A DNA stretch of 64,000 nucleotides, from NCBI RefSeq assembly GCF_003471165.1, contig NZ_QRIL01000013.1, positions 39,568-103,567 on the forward strand, written 5' to 3'. Shown piece by piece: positions 45,299-54,096 of the stretch (positions are counted from its first letter, which is position 1; each line of letters starts with the position of its first letter). The DNA comes from Ruminococcus sp. AM22-13. GTDB taxonomy: Bacteria > Bacillota > Clostridia > Lachnospirales > Lachnospiraceae. A program made the translations under genes and the position numbers. The notes beneath the pieces are model-generated. The model was not told the origin of the DNA. It did no database searches and saw nothing but the letters and a program-made list of their open reading frames with translations.

Positions 45299-46690
45299 GC
45301 ACAGGTTCAGTCTGTGAACGATCTCCTTGATATCATCTATTTCTATAGAAGAATAATTCATAATATATACATTATCGGGCGCCTCGCCGGGAACATGATA
45401 GTAACCGGACAGAGGCGCCATTTTTATGCTCTGCGTACCGGCTGACTGGATCAGTTTTTCTTCTGGTTGTGAGGTTTCAATTTTCATAAGAAAATGAACG
45501 CCGGCCTCCTCGCCTGAGATTGTGACGAAATCATTTAACCGGCTGTTTCTGATAGCAGTAATCAGGGCATCACGCTTGGAATGATAATAGTTTCTAAGTC
45601 TGTTGATATGTTTTTCAAAATAACCCTCCTGAATAAACTTTGCAAGTGTATACTGTTCGAAATTAGACACAGTGCAGGAATAGAAGGAAAGCTTTTTATA
45701 AAATTCATCCAGAAGTTGTCTGGGCAGGACCATATAGCTGATACGGACAGTTGAGGAGAGTGTCTTGGTAAAAGTGTTCATGTAAATGACCTTATCAGAG
45801 ACATCAATGCTCTGTAATGTGGGAATCGGCTGCCCGCTCAGGCGAAGCTCGCTGTCGTAATCGTCTTCGATAATATATCGGTTTTCTCCCCTGGAAGCCC
45901 AGCCAAGAAGCTCATAACGTCTGCTGATTGGCATGACGATTCCGGTAGGGTAGTGATGGGATGGGGAGATATGCAGGATATCAGCCTTCTTTTCTTCCAA
46001 TTCGGAAACTTTTACCCCGTCATTGTCCATATCAATATACTGGCATGGTACCTGCCAGCTCTTATAAATCTGAGGAATCTTTCTGTATCCCGGATTTTCC
46101 ACTGCGTAAACCTTGTCTTTGCCAAAAAGCTGGATCAGAAGTCCGTACAGGTATTCCGTACCGGCACCTACGATGATCTGTTCCGGCAGGACGGTCATTC
46201 CACGGAATTCTTTTAAGTATGTGGCGATAGCCTTGCGGAGGAAAAAAATGCCGCCGCATGGAGGGTTCGTCATCAGCTGCATCTGATTTTCATTTAAAAC
46301 TTCGCGGACCATTTTTGTCCAGATGGTGAACGGGAAAAGCTCAGATTGTGTCTGATTACTGGAAAAATCAGCCAGATATCCGGAATCTCCGCTTGTGAGA
46401 GGAATCATTTCTTTTGTGATATTTTTTTTTTCGATTTCCACAGCTTTCTTAAAATCGGTAACATAGAAGCCACGTTTTGGCATGGAATAGATATAACCTT
46501 CTGCAATAAGCTGTTCGTAAGCATTTTCTACAGTAATCACGCTTATACCCAGATTTTTTGCAAAAGAGCGCTTGGATGGTAATTTTTCCTCAGGCTTGAT
46601 ATTTCCCTGTAAAATGTCATTTTTGATGCATTTATATAAATATTCATACAGAGAATCTGACCCTGTATTTGTGAAATTATAGGTAATCAT
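45293..46690 (-). CDS. pdxR: MocR/GntR-type PLP-binding regulator (PdxR-like)
   Basis: Regulator with an N-terminal GntR winged helix (about 10-75: LYEYLYKCIKNDILQGNIKPEEKLPSKRSFAKNLGISVITVENAYEQLIAEGYI) joined to a class I aminotransferase-like domain that binds PLP (SPSHHYPTG, DDYDSEL, TFTKTLSSTVRISYMVLP with the PLP lysine). Divergent orientation to pdxST is the classic PdxR arrangement, in which it activates PLP synthesis when PLP is low. Length about 465. The frame extends to a TTG at 46708; the ATG at 46690 is preferred, though its GGAG is rather distant. Confidence 0.88.
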   Translation of the reverse strand: MITYNFTNTGSDSLYEYLYKCIKNDILQGNIKPEEKLPSKRSFAKNLGISVITVENAYEQLIAEGYIYSMPKRGFYVTDFKKAVEIEKKNITKEMIPLTSGDSGYLADFSSNQTQSELFPFTIWTKMVREVLNENQMQLMTNPPCGGIFFLRKAIATYLKEFRGMTVLPEQIIVGAGTEYLYGLLIQLFGKDKVYAVENPGYRKIPQIYKSWQVPCQYIDMDNDGVKVSELEEKKADILHISPSHHYPTGIVMPISRRYELLGWASRGENRYIIEDDYDSELRLSGQPIPTLQSIDVSDKVIYMNTFTKTLSSTVRISYMVLPRQLLDEFYKKLSFYSCTVSNFEQYTLAKFIQEGYFEKHINRLRNYYHSKRDALITAIRNSRLNDFVTISGEEAGVHFLMKIETSQPEEKLIQSAGTQSIKMAPLSGYYHVPGEAPDNVYIMNYSSIEIDDIKEIVHRLNLCI

Positions 46691-46740
46691 TTGTAATATT
46701 TTCTCCAATCTGACCTTACTGAATATATCTGAATTGACGA

Positions 46741-46769
46741 TTTAAATATATTCACTTTTGCATTATACT
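46741..46769 (+). promoter_or_regulatory. Promoter for pdxST in the divergent region
   Basis: TTTAAA (46741-46746), 17-nt spacer, TATACT (46764-46769). The -35 is poor, which fits an activator-dependent promoter such as one controlled by PdxR. Confidence 0.45.
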
Positions 46770-46811
46770 CTGTCCATGCTGATTCGTACAGAAAAAATTG
46801 AAATAAATTCT

Positions 46812-46857
46812 ATGCATCGCGAAGCGTGTTACTGAAAACGGAGTGAACAGTAACATG
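46812..46857 (+). repeat. Family A repeat, right-end fragment in the pdxST leader
   Basis: ATGCATCGCGAAGCGTG, TTACTG and CGGAGTGAACAGTAAC match the right end of the element at 50349-50490 almost base for base. It lies between promoter and ribosome binding site of pdxS. Confidence 0.65.
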
Positions 46858-46926
46858 ATTACTACGATTAACGGTGGAAAAGAGAATCAGAAAATTACAA
46901 GATACGAAACAGAGAGGAGATTTCAC

Positions 46927-47799
46927 ATGGAAAACAGATATGAATTAAATAAGCAGCTTGCACAGATGTTAAAAGGCGGTGTCATCATGGATGTTACCAC
47001 ACCGGAGCAGGCAAAGATCGCAGAGGCAGCAGGTGCATGTGCAGTTATGGCACTGGAACGAATTCCGGCAGATATCCGTGCAGCAGGTGGTGTTTCCAGA
47101 ATGAGTGACCCGAAGATGATCCAGGGAATCCAGAATGCAGTTTCGATTCCGGTCATGGCGAAATGCAGAATCGGACATTTTGTGGAAGCACAGGTACTCG
47201 AAGCAATCGAGATTGACTATATCGATGAGAGTGAAGTGTTATCTCCTGCTGATGATATTTATCATATTAATAAGAGAAACTTCAAAGTTCCGTTTGTATG
47301 CGGTGCAAAAGATCTGGGAGAAGCACTTCGAAGAATCAATGAAGGCGCGTCCATGATCCGTACAAAAGGTGAGCCGGGAACAGGAGATATCGTACAGGCA
47401 GTACGCCATATGCGTAAGATGAACAGTGCGATCGCACAGCTTACAAGTATGAGAGAAGATGAACTTTTCGAGGCTGCAAAACAGTTCCAGGTACCATACG
47501 AACTGATAGAATATGTACATAAAAACGGCAAACTTCCGGTAGTAAACTTCGCAGCGGGTGGTGTTGCGACTCCTGCCGATGCAGCTTTGATGATGCAGCT
47601 TGGCGCAGAAGGCGTATTCGTTGGTTCTGGTATCTTCAAATCCGGTAATCCTGCAAAAAGAGCCAATGCGATCGTAAAAGCAGTGACAAACTATACAGAT
47701 GCAAAGATGATCGCAGAATTATCCGAAGATCTTGGAGAGGCCATGGTTGGTATCAATGAAAGTGAAATTCAGATCCTTATGGCGGAAAGAGGCAAATAA
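46927..47799 (+). CDS. pdxS: Pyridoxal 5'-phosphate synthase lyase subunit
   Basis: Synthase subunit of the deoxyxylulose-independent PLP pathway: joins ribose 5-phosphate (or ribulose 5-phosphate), glyceraldehyde 3-phosphate and ammonia into PLP. The 290-residue TIM barrel has [41 protein letters not shown] near the start, the substrate lysine in [10 protein letters not shown] and [36 protein letters not shown] at 46913-46918 sets the ATG at 46927. The stop overlaps the start of pdxT by one base (TAATG). The two proteins form a dodecamer complex. Confidence 0.97.
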   Translation: MENRYELNKQLAQMLKGGVIMDVTTPEQAKIAEAAGACAVMALERIPADIRAAGGVSRMSDPKMIQGIQNAVSIPVMAKCRIGHFVEAQVLEAIEIDYIDESEVLSPADDIYHINKRNFKVPFVCGAKDLGEALRRINEGASMIRTKGEPGTGDIVQAVRHMRKMNSAIAQLTSMREDELFEAAKQFQVPYELIEYVHKNGKLPVVNFAAGGVATPADAALMMQLGAEGVFVGSGIFKSGNPAKRANAIVKAVTNYTDAKMIAELSEDLGEAMVGINESEIQILMAERGK

Positions 47800-48365
47800 T
47801 GACGATAGCAGTTTTGGCAGTACAGGGCGCATTTATTGAACATGAGAAAAAACTGGAGAAACTGGGTGCAGACTGTATTGAACTTAGAAAAGCAGAAAAT
47901 CTGTCACAGCATTATGACGGGCTGGTGCTTCCGGGAGGCGAGAGTACTGTACAGGGGAAACTTCTGAAAGAGCTTGGAATGTTCGATACCATTAAATCCC
48001 AGATAGAATCAGGAATGCCGGTTCTGGCTACCTGTGCGGGAATGATTCTGCTTGCAGAAGAACTGGAAGGCGGCGAGGCAGGGCATTTACAGACCATGCC
48101 GGTGACAGTGAAACGAAACGCTTACGGAAGACAGCTTGGCAGCTTTCATACAGAAGCCAGACTGGAAGGAATTGGAGAAATTCCTATGACATTTATCCGT
48201 GCTCCATATGTGGCAGAAGTGGGAGATGGAGTACAGATACTTGCGAAAGCAGAGGAAAAAATCGTGGCAGTGAAATATAAAAATCAGCTGGCACTGGCAT
48301 TTCATCCGGAACTGGACGAAAATGATGAAATTCATAAAGTGTTTCTGAAAATGTGTGAGAGATAA
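47799..48365 (+). CDS. pdxT: Pyridoxal 5'-phosphate synthase glutaminase subunit
   Basis: Glutamine amidotransferase that supplies ammonia to PdxS. The 188-residue class I glutaminase has LPGGEST near residue 47, the nucleophile Cys in LATCAGMI (about residue 79), and a His-Glu pair in FHPEL near residue 170. It is translationally coupled to pdxS by a shared base and followed by a terminator. Confidence 0.96.
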   Translation: MTIAVLAVQGAFIEHEKKLEKLGADCIELRKAENLSQHYDGLVLPGGESTVQGKLLKELGMFDTIKSQIESGMPVLATCAGMILLAEELEGGEAGHLQTMPVTVKRNAYGRQLGSFHTEARLEGIGEIPMTFIRAPYVAEVGDGVQILAKAEEKIVAVKYKNQLALAFHPELDENDEIHKVFLKMCER

Positions 48366-48373
48366 AGAAAAAA

Positions 48374-48446
48374 GAAATCCTGAAGATCAGATTTAAATGA
48401 AGCAAGAGAGCTGCTGAGATATCTGATTTTTCAGGATTTCGTTTTT
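48374..48446 (+). terminator. Terminator after pdxT
   Basis: GAAATCCTGA (48374-48383) pairs with TCAGGATTTC (48431-48440), with a further ATCAGAT/ATCTGAT inner stem, then GTTTTT. Confidence 0.75.
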
Positions 48447-48523
48447 ATCAGAACATTAAATTTAATTTGAAGTTAATTTTGCGGCTGCCTCGTTATAACT
48501 GGTAGCGGTAAAGAAAATAACAA

Positions 48524-49318
48524 TTATCTGTGAGTCCTTTTTTCAATAAGTCCAAGGATTCCGTACAGGATAATGGCGATGATGCACAGGATGATAATGG
48601 ACATCAGCACCCAGGTAAGTTTAAAGGTCTGGCTGGAATAAATGATCAGATAGCCAAGTCCTTTCCGGGCACCGATAAATTCTCCTATGATCACACCTAC
48701 CAGACACAGACCTATGTTTACTTTCATAACACTAAGCAGCAGCGGAACAGAAGATGGAAGAATAATTTTTGTAAGTTTTTCTTTCTTGCCGCCGCCGAGT
48801 GTTTCGATGAGCTTGAGTTTTTCCGGGTCTGCTTCACAGAATCCTGTATAGAGATTCAGAATCGAACCAAAAACAGCGACTGACATTCCACAGACGATAA
48901 TTGTCCGCTCATTGGCACCAAGCCATACGATAAGCAAAGGTGCCAGTGCCGATTTTGGAAGGCTGTTCAATACAACCAGATAAGGCTCTGTGATTTTCGC
49001 AATTCTGGGACAGATCCACAGAAGAACTGCCATACCTGCACCCAGAAGCACCACGAAGAGAAAACTGATCAGAGTTTCTGTGATGGTTACAGTAAGGTGC
49101 GGAAAAATAGAACCATCTTTGCACATGCTGTAAAAACTATGCCAGATCATACATGGACTGCTGAAGATAAAAGAGTCGATCAGTCCTGCTCTGGCGGAAA
49201 TTTCCCACAGAATCAAAAAGAGAAGAAGAATAAAAATTCTCAGGAAACTGATGAATTTCTTTTCTCTTTTCTGACGGCATATATATTGTTGCTGATAGTA
49301 TGAAGATTCAGGCATCAT
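48524..49318 (-). CDS. ABC transporter permease, NitT/TauT type
   Basis: Membrane permease of 264 residues with about 6 segments. The EAA-type loop is seen around ETLGGGKKEKLTKIILPSSVPLLLSVMKVNIGLCLVGVIIGEF. The family moves nitrate, taurine, sulfonates, or the pyrimidine precursors of thiamine. It starts 11 bases inside the end of the ATPase gene, so the two are made together. No substrate-binding protein is linked. Its position beside pdxST may hint at a vitamin or cofactor precursor. Confidence 0.9.
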   Translation of the reverse strand: MMPESSYYQQQYICRQKREKKFISFLRIFILLLFLILWEISARAGLIDSFIFSSPCMIWHSFYSMCKDGSIFPHLTVTITETLISFLFVVLLGAGMAVLLWICPRIAKITEPYLVVLNSLPKSALAPLLIVWLGANERTIIVCGMSVAVFGSILNLYTGFCEADPEKLKLIETLGGGKKEKLTKIILPSSVPLLLSVMKVNIGLCLVGVIIGEFIGARKGLGYLIIYSSQTFKLTWVLMSIIILCIIAIILYGILGLIEKRTHR

Positions 49319-50075
49319 GGTTTAACTCCTTCCAGATGAGATTAAAGTAGAATTTGAAATCTGGTGCATTTCTGGAAGACATCGGGGTACGGTTTTCAAG
49401 ATTGAAATGGATTGGTACGATTTTACGAATAATGGCAGGCCGGGATGAGAGAATAATAACCCGGTCTGCCATGCTGATGGCTTCTGAAATGTCATGTGTG
49501 ACAAGAATCGCAGTTTTTTTCTCCTGCTTAAGGATTTTACCGATGTCATCGCTGACATTGAGCCTGGTCTGATAATCGAGGGCAGAGAATGGCTCATCAA
49601 GCAGCAGAAGCTCCGGCTTTAATGCCAGAGTCCGGATCAGTGCAGCTCTCTGGCGCATTCCGCCGGATAACTGCGAAGGGCGTGCCAGACGGAATTTGTC
49701 CAGACCGTAATCAGAAAGAATCTGATCGACATAGGAAAGTTTTTCGGTGGTGAGTTCTCCGCGAATTTCCAGTCCAAGAAGAACATTTTTATAAATTGTC
49801 CGCCACTCCAATAGATGGTCTTTCTGCAGCATATATCCGATACGGCGGTCACCGGAAGTGACAGGGATGCCATCGAGAAGAATCTGTCCCTGTTCTGGCT
49901 GGATCAATCCGCAGATCAGATTCAGTAATGTGGATTTTCCACATCCGGAAGGCCCGACAATGGCGAGAAATTCGCCGGGCATCAGTTGAAAGGATATATG
50001 AGAAAGAGCAGGGGTTTCCCCCGTTAAGTCGTGGTAGGAGAGACTGACATCTGTAATATCCAGCAGTGGTTTCAT
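49308..50075 (-). CDS. ABC transporter ATP-binding protein, NitT/TauT type
   Basis: Cytosolic ATPase of 255 residues that powers the permease encoded after it. All motifs are intact: Walker A GPSGCGKST, Q-loop GYMLQKDHLLEWRT, signature LSGGMRQRAALIRT, Walker B LLLLDEPFSALD and the switch His in LVTHD. It is first in a two-gene unit on the minus strand with GGAGG before the ATG. TATAAT boxes near 50085-50106 (minus strand) are candidate promoter elements. Confidence 0.92.
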   Translation of the reverse strand: MKPLLDITDVSLSYHDLTGETPALSHISFQLMPGEFLAIVGPSGCGKSTLLNLICGLIQPEQGQILLDGIPVTSGDRRIGYMLQKDHLLEWRTIYKNVLLGLEIRGELTTEKLSYVDQILSDYGLDKFRLARPSQLSGGMRQRAALIRTLALKPELLLLDEPFSALDYQTRLNVSDDIGKILKQEKKTAILVTHDISEAISMADRVIILSSRPAIIRKIVPIHFNLENRTPMSSRNAPDFKFYFNLIWKELNHDA

Positions 50076-50159
50076 ACAGATACCTCCATTTATAATAGTG
50101 GGATTATAAGTTTTATATTATCGGATAAAAAACGGTAATGATTTAGTATCCTGAGGAAT

Positions 50160-50230
50160 TTTGACATTTTCATGTCAAAACGCCTCGCGGGATAGTGTCG
50201 TGTGAATAGTAACGACGTATGAACAGTAAC
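50160..50230 (-). repeat. Family A palindromic repeat, inverted partial copy
   Basis: On the minus strand: GTTACTATTCACACGACAC, CTATCCCGCGAGGCG and a hairpin GACAT/ATGTC, where the plus copy at 50349 has GGCAT/ATGCC. The paired base change preserves the hairpin. An extra GTTACTGTTCAT end lies at 50219-50230. Confidence 0.65.
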
Positions 50231-50348
50231 GTTTTTTATAATTTATGATATGCAGAAAGCGTAAGGTATGATATAATGGATAAACTATAGTATTTTGACT
50301 GTAATTACAAGTAAGACCGAAAATCATACTAACATAAAGTATAAAAGG
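50231..50348. other. AT-rich gap between repeat copies
   Basis: Contains TATAAT at about 50271-50276 as a possible plus-strand -10 box for the flippase-like gene. No coding signal. Confidence 0.35.
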
Positions 50349-50490
50349 GTTACTGTTCACTCGCCACTATCCCGCGAGGTGTTTTGGCATGAGAATGCCA
50401 AAATCCCGAGACATACCGCGCGTATTTATGCGAATAGCATAAATTCTGTGCATCGCGAAGCGTGTTACTGGGCACGGAGTGAACAGTAAC
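50349..50490 (+). repeat. Family A palindromic element, complete 142-bp copy
   Basis: Inverted ends GTTACTGTTCACTC (14 bp, exact). Inside: CGCCACTATCCCGCGAGGTG, a hairpin TTTTGGCAT/ATGCCAAAA, a hairpin TTATGC/GCATAA, and GCATCGCGAAGCGTG. No transposase and no open frame of note. Partial copies lie at 9281, 43736, 46812 and 50160. Confidence 0.75.
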
Positions 50491-50560
50491 ATAAAAGGTG
50501 TTTCTGAGAACGGAGTGAACAGGAACTAAAAGGTTACTGCGCATACAGTGAACAGGAACT
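50476..50560 (+). repeat. Three tandem copies of the family A right end
   Basis: AGTGAACAGTAAC, then two AGTGAACAGGAAC units, spaced 33-36 bases and each followed by an AAAAG-type string. They lie between the complete element and the flippase-like gene, within its leader. Confidence 0.55.
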
Positions 50561-50611
50561 ATAAAAGATCAGACGGATGCTGTAAGAAACTGTAAAAGAA
50601 AGTGTAAACAA

Positions 50612-51643
50612 ATGAGAGATAAGAAAAAAGCGATACTTAACACCGTCTTTCTGATCCTTGTGTTTTCCCTGACCGTATATATGGTATTTCGGGGCGAGGA
50701 TCTGGGCGAGATCATTCATACAGTGCAGCAGGCTGATCTGGTTTATCTTCTGATCAGTGTGGTTTGCGTAGTATTATTTATACTTGGGGAGTCAGTGATC
50801 ATTTTTTATATGATGCGAACCCTGGGAGCAAAAGTGAAGATGGGACATTGCGCTCTGTATTCTTTTGTAGGTTTCTTTTTCAGCTGCATCACTCCGTCAG
50901 CATCCGGCGGACAGCCAATGCAGATTTATTATATGAAAAAGGACAAACTGCCGATACCGGTCACTACACTGGTTCTGATGATCGTTACCATTACTTACAA
51001 GGCGGTTCTGGTTGTAATCGGTCTGGTGATCTGGCTGTTTGGAAAGGGATTCCTGAAAGGCTACCTCGGACAGTATATGTGGGTGTTTTACCTGGGAGTA
51101 GGGCTGAATATTTTTTGCGTTACCTTTATGCTGATCCTTGTATTTGCTCCGGGTCTGGCGAAATGGATCATGGTAAAAGGTCTGAAACTGATTGAGCATT
51201 TTCGTTTTCTTAAGCCCAAGAAGACAAGACTTGAGAATCTGGAAGCATCTATGGATCAGTATCATGAGACAGCTGCTTTCTGGGCAGGACATAAGATGGT
51301 GATTTTGAAAGTATTTCTGATCACAATGGTGCAGAGAATTATGTTATTTACAGTTACATACTGGGTATATCGTTCGCTGGGATTTCGAGGATATTCGATC
51401 GTGACCCTTACGATTTTACAGTCAGTTATATCTGTTTCTGTTGATATGCTGCCTTTGCCCGGGGGAATGGGGATCAGCGAATCTCTTTATCTGGTGATGT
51501 TTGCGCCGGTTTTTGGAGAGGCATTGCTTCCGGCTATGCTGCTTAGCAGAGGAATTTCCTATTATGCACAGATGCTGATCAGTGCGGCAATGACCTGTGT
51601 GGCACATCTCGTGATAGGAAGAAAAGAACAAGAAGAAAAGTAG
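50612..51643 (+). CDS. Flippase-like membrane protein (LPG synthase TM / YbhN family)
   Basis: Integral membrane protein of 343 residues with about 8 segments, matching the transmembrane domain of lysylphosphatidylglycerol synthase (PF03706) without its aminoacyltransferase domain. Key parts are FFSCITPSASGGQPMQIYYM near residue 95 and LPLPGGMGISE near residue 285. Such proteins are thought to move or flip lipids or lipid-linked intermediates. Being followed 9 bases later by pssA supports a lipid role. The start has no strong ribosome binding site. Confidence 0.87.
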   Translation: MRDKKKAILNTVFLILVFSLTVYMVFRGEDLGEIIHTVQQADLVYLLISVVCVVLFILGESVIIFYMMRTLGAKVKMGHCALYSFVGFFFSCITPSASGGQPMQIYYMKKDKLPIPVTTLVLMIVTITYKAVLVVIGLVIWLFGKGFLKGYLGQYMWVFYLGVGLNIFCVTFMLILVFAPGLAKWIMVKGLKLIEHFRFLKPKKTRLENLEASMDQYHETAAFWAGHKMVILKVFLITMVQRIMLFTVTYWVYRSLGFRGYSIVTLTILQSVISVSVDMLPLPGGMGISESLYLVMFAPVFGEALLPAMLLSRGISYYAQMLISAAMTCVAHLVIGRKEQEEK

Positions 51644-51652
51644 GGGGGAATT

Positions 51653-52273
51653 ATGTTATTAGGATTTTATGATTATACGGTGGTGCTGACATATATCAGT
51701 CTTGGAATCTCAGTATTTGGAATTACAAGAGCGTTGGAGGGGAACTTCAAGATTGCGATTTTCTGTCTGGCACTTTCCGGATTGTGTGATATGTTTGATG
51801 GAAAAATCGCCAGGACGAAGAAGAATCGTACAGATGATGAGAAAAGTTTTGGAATCCAGATAGATTCTCTGTGTGATGTGGTTTGTTTCGGAATCTTTCC
51901 GGCAATGATCTGCTATTGCCTTGGAGTTAACACATCAGGAGGAGTCGCAGCATTGATCTTTTACAGTGTTGCATCAGTGATTCGTCTTGCATACTTCAAT
52001 GTGACAGAAGCAAAAAGACAGAGTGAAACCTCTGAGAACAGACAATATTATCAGGGGCTTCCGATTACATCTATGGCGATCATTCTGCCATTTCTCTATC
52101 TTATGAGACGGTATTGTGGATTATATTTCCTGATTGTGATACATATTGCGGTAATCGTAGTAGGTCTTCTGTTTATCTTAAATATTAAGGTAAAGAAACC
52201 GCAGAATCCTGTGCGTGTTCTGCTGGTAGCAGTGGTGGCACTTGCACTTGCGAAGATGTTCCGTTTGATATAA
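51653..52273 (+). CDS. pssA: CDP-diacylglycerol-serine O-phosphatidyltransferase
   Basis: Membrane enzyme of 206 residues with about 6-7 segments that makes phosphatidylserine from CDP-diacylglycerol and serine. The CDP-alcohol phosphotransferase signature is visible around residues 44-73: DGKIAR...FG.QIDSLCD. The neighbouring psd, the next enzyme of the pathway, supports serine as the acceptor. GGGGG precedes the ATG, and AAGTAGGGGGGAATT shows close coupling to the upstream flippase-like gene. Confidence 0.92.
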   Translation: MLLGFYDYTVVLTYISLGISVFGITRALEGNFKIAIFCLALSGLCDMFDGKIARTKKNRTDDEKSFGIQIDSLCDVVCFGIFPAMICYCLGVNTSGGVAALIFYSVASVIRLAYFNVTEAKRQSETSENRQYYQGLPITSMAIILPFLYLMRRYCGLYFLIVIHIAVIVVGLLFILNIKVKKPQNPVRVLLVAVVALALAKMFRLI

Positions 52274-52294
52274 AATGAATATGACTGTTGACTG

Positions 52295-52340
52295 GCCGCA
52301 GCGGTTCCTGAATGTAGGGAGGCTGCGGCTGTATTTTATT
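52295..52340 (+). terminator. Terminator between pssA and psd
   Basis: GCCGCAGC (52295-52302) pairs with GCTGCGGC (52322-52329), followed by a T-rich tract. Confidence 0.7.
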
Positions 52341-52347
52341 TTGCTGG

Positions 52348-52379
52348 CATATTACTGTTCAATAGTGCATAGTAATATG
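52348..52379 (+). repeat. Palindrome before psd, possibly a degenerate family A end
   Basis: CATATTACT (52348-52356) pairs perfectly with AGTAATATG (52371-52379). The TTACTGTTCA string recalls the family A ends. Confidence 0.4.
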
Positions 52380-52426
52380 ATTTGCAATGAACGGCATCAC
52401 ATGCAGTTACAATTGGAGGAAAACAA

Positions 52427-53320
52427 ATGAAGTATATTGACAGAAAAGGGAATATAACCATTGAAGAAAACAGTCAGGATAAACTCTTGAGACATTTATA
52501 TAATGATCGTGGCGGACGACTTTGCCTGAAGCTCCTGATCAGGCCTTTTGTGTCAAAAGCGGCGGGAATAGTATTGAACACCAGACTTTCTGCCAGATTT
52601 GTACCTGATTTTGCAGAACACAATAAAATAGATCTGAGTCTTTATGAGAAACAGAACTTTTCTTCATGGAATGATTTTTTCAAAAGGCGTATCCGAAAAG
52701 AGGAACGGCCGATAGATATGCGGGAGAATATACTGGTAAGTCCCTGTGATGGAAAACTTTCTGTACACAGGATCAGTTCGGATTCCCGCTTCAATATCAA
52801 AGATACAGAATATACAGTCGGACAGCTTCTGAAAAATGAACAGCTTGCCAGACGATACACAGATGGATATGCACTGATTTTCCGCCTGACAGTGGATGAC
52901 TATCACCACTACTGTTACGTTGCGGATGGCAGAAAGTCCGAAAATGTGACACTTCCCGGAGTTTTTCATACAGTAAATCCGGCGGCAAATGATGTATACC
53001 CTATCTATAAAGAAAATGCCAGAGAATATTGTCTGTTGAAGACGGAGAAATTTGGTACGATCCTGATGATGGAAGTTGGAGCGATGATGGTTGGGAAAAT
53101 TTCGAATCTTCAGAAAAAGACTGCTACAGTAAAGAAAGGGCAGGAGAAAGGCAACTTTGAGTTTGGCGGTTCTACAGTAATTCTGTTATTACAGCCAGGA
53201 AAAGTCCGTATCGATTATGACTTGCTCGATAATACGGAAGAAGGATATGAAACCATTGTAAAAATGGGGGAACGTATCGGAGAATGTAAAAAAGCATTAC
53301 GTTTTGTAAAAAACAGTTGA
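52427..53320 (+). CDS. psd: Phosphatidylserine decarboxylase proenzyme
   Basis: Makes phosphatidylethanolamine from phosphatidylserine using a pyruvoyl group formed by self-cleavage. The 297-residue length is normal for the Firmicutes type. Visible marks are SPCDGKL, the catalytic DYHHYCY (about residues 163-169), and the cleavage site FGGSTV near residue 247, where the Ser becomes the pyruvoyl group of the small subunit. It lies just after pssA but behind a terminator, so the two may be expressed at different levels. Confidence 0.94.
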   Translation: MKYIDRKGNITIEENSQDKLLRHLYNDRGGRLCLKLLIRPFVSKAAGIVLNTRLSARFVPDFAEHNKIDLSLYEKQNFSSWNDFFKRRIRKEERPIDMRENILVSPCDGKLSVHRISSDSRFNIKDTEYTVGQLLKNEQLARRYTDGYALIFRLTVDDYHHYCYVADGRKSENVTLPGVFHTVNPAANDVYPIYKENAREYCLLKTEKFGTILMMEVGAMMVGKISNLQKKTATVKKGQEKGNFEFGGSTVILLLQPGKVRIDYDLLDNTEEGYETIVKMGERIGECKKALRFVKNS

Positions 53321-53388
53321 AAAATGAAATATGCATCAAATATGCATCTGAAAGATATACGGTGCTAAAAGAGAGGAATAAAAAAGCA

Positions 53389-53994
53389 TTGAATAAACGA
53401 AATTATCAGAAAGAACTGGAGAAACTTATAGATCAGGCACAGAAAGAACAGAAAGTCCCAAGTCTGTTTCTTCACAGTTGCTGCGCACCTTGCAGCAGTT
53501 ATGTGCTTGAATATCTGTCTCAATATTTTAACATTACAGTTTTTTATTATAATCCAAACATTTATCCGGAAGAGGAATATCAGAAACGTGTACATGAGAT
53601 CACACGTCTGGTAAATTCCATGGAATTTGTTCATCCGGTAAAACTGGTAGAGGGTCACTATGATCCACAGGAATTTTTCCAGATGGCAAAAGGCCTGGAG
53701 AATGTACCGGAAGGTGGCGAACGCTGCTTTAAATGTTATCGTCTGCGAATGGAAGAAGCGGCACGTCTGGCAGCAGAAGGTGGATTTGACTATTTTACGA
53801 CCACTCTGTCAATCAGCCCACTCAAGAATGCTGCCAAGATTAATGAAATCGGAGAAGAACTGGCAGAAATCTATCATGTAGAGCATCTTCCATCTGATTT
53901 CAAAAAGAAAAACGGCTATAAACGCTCTATAGAACTCTCACATGAATACGACCTCTACCGCCAGAATTATTGTGGCTGCGTCTACTCCAGGTGA
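53389..53994 (+). CDS. queH: Epoxyqueuosine reductase QueH
   Basis: Last step of queuosine synthesis, reducing epoxyqueuosine in tRNA; QueH is the iron-sulfur enzyme unrelated to QueG. Conserved Cys motifs are all present: HSCCAPCSSY, GGERCFKCYRLRM and YCGC near the end. Start: the frame runs back to a TTG at 53317 inside psd, but the usual family N-terminus (LNKRNYQKELEKL) begins at the TTG at 53389, which has GAGAGG upstream with a somewhat long gap. Neither start is certain. No other queuosine genes are in the window. Confidence 0.88.
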   Translation: MNKRNYQKELEKLIDQAQKEQKVPSLFLHSCCAPCSSYVLEYLSQYFNITVFYYNPNIYPEEEYQKRVHEITRLVNSMEFVHPVKLVEGHYDPQEFFQMAKGLENVPEGGERCFKCYRLRMEEAARLAAEGGFDYFTTTLSISPLKNAAKINEIGEELAEIYHVEHLPSDFKKKNGYKRSIELSHEYDLYRQNYCGCVYSR

Positions 53995-54019
53995 GAGGCA
54001 GAAGATCGAAACTACTACT

Positions 54020-54047
54020 TTGCAATCCAGAAAAAATATGATACACT
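54020..54047 (+). promoter_or_regulatory. Promoter for argH
   Basis: TTGCAA (54020-54025), 16-nt spacer, TACACT (54042-54047). Confidence 0.5.
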
Positions 54048-54096
54048 GACACATAAAAGTAATTATGAAAAATAAGAAGAAACGAGGAAAAATACT

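Noticed and set aside
50295..50544. Short frames inside the family A repeat on both strands
   Set aside because: They are by-products of the palindromic element; none has a ribosome site or recognisable product.
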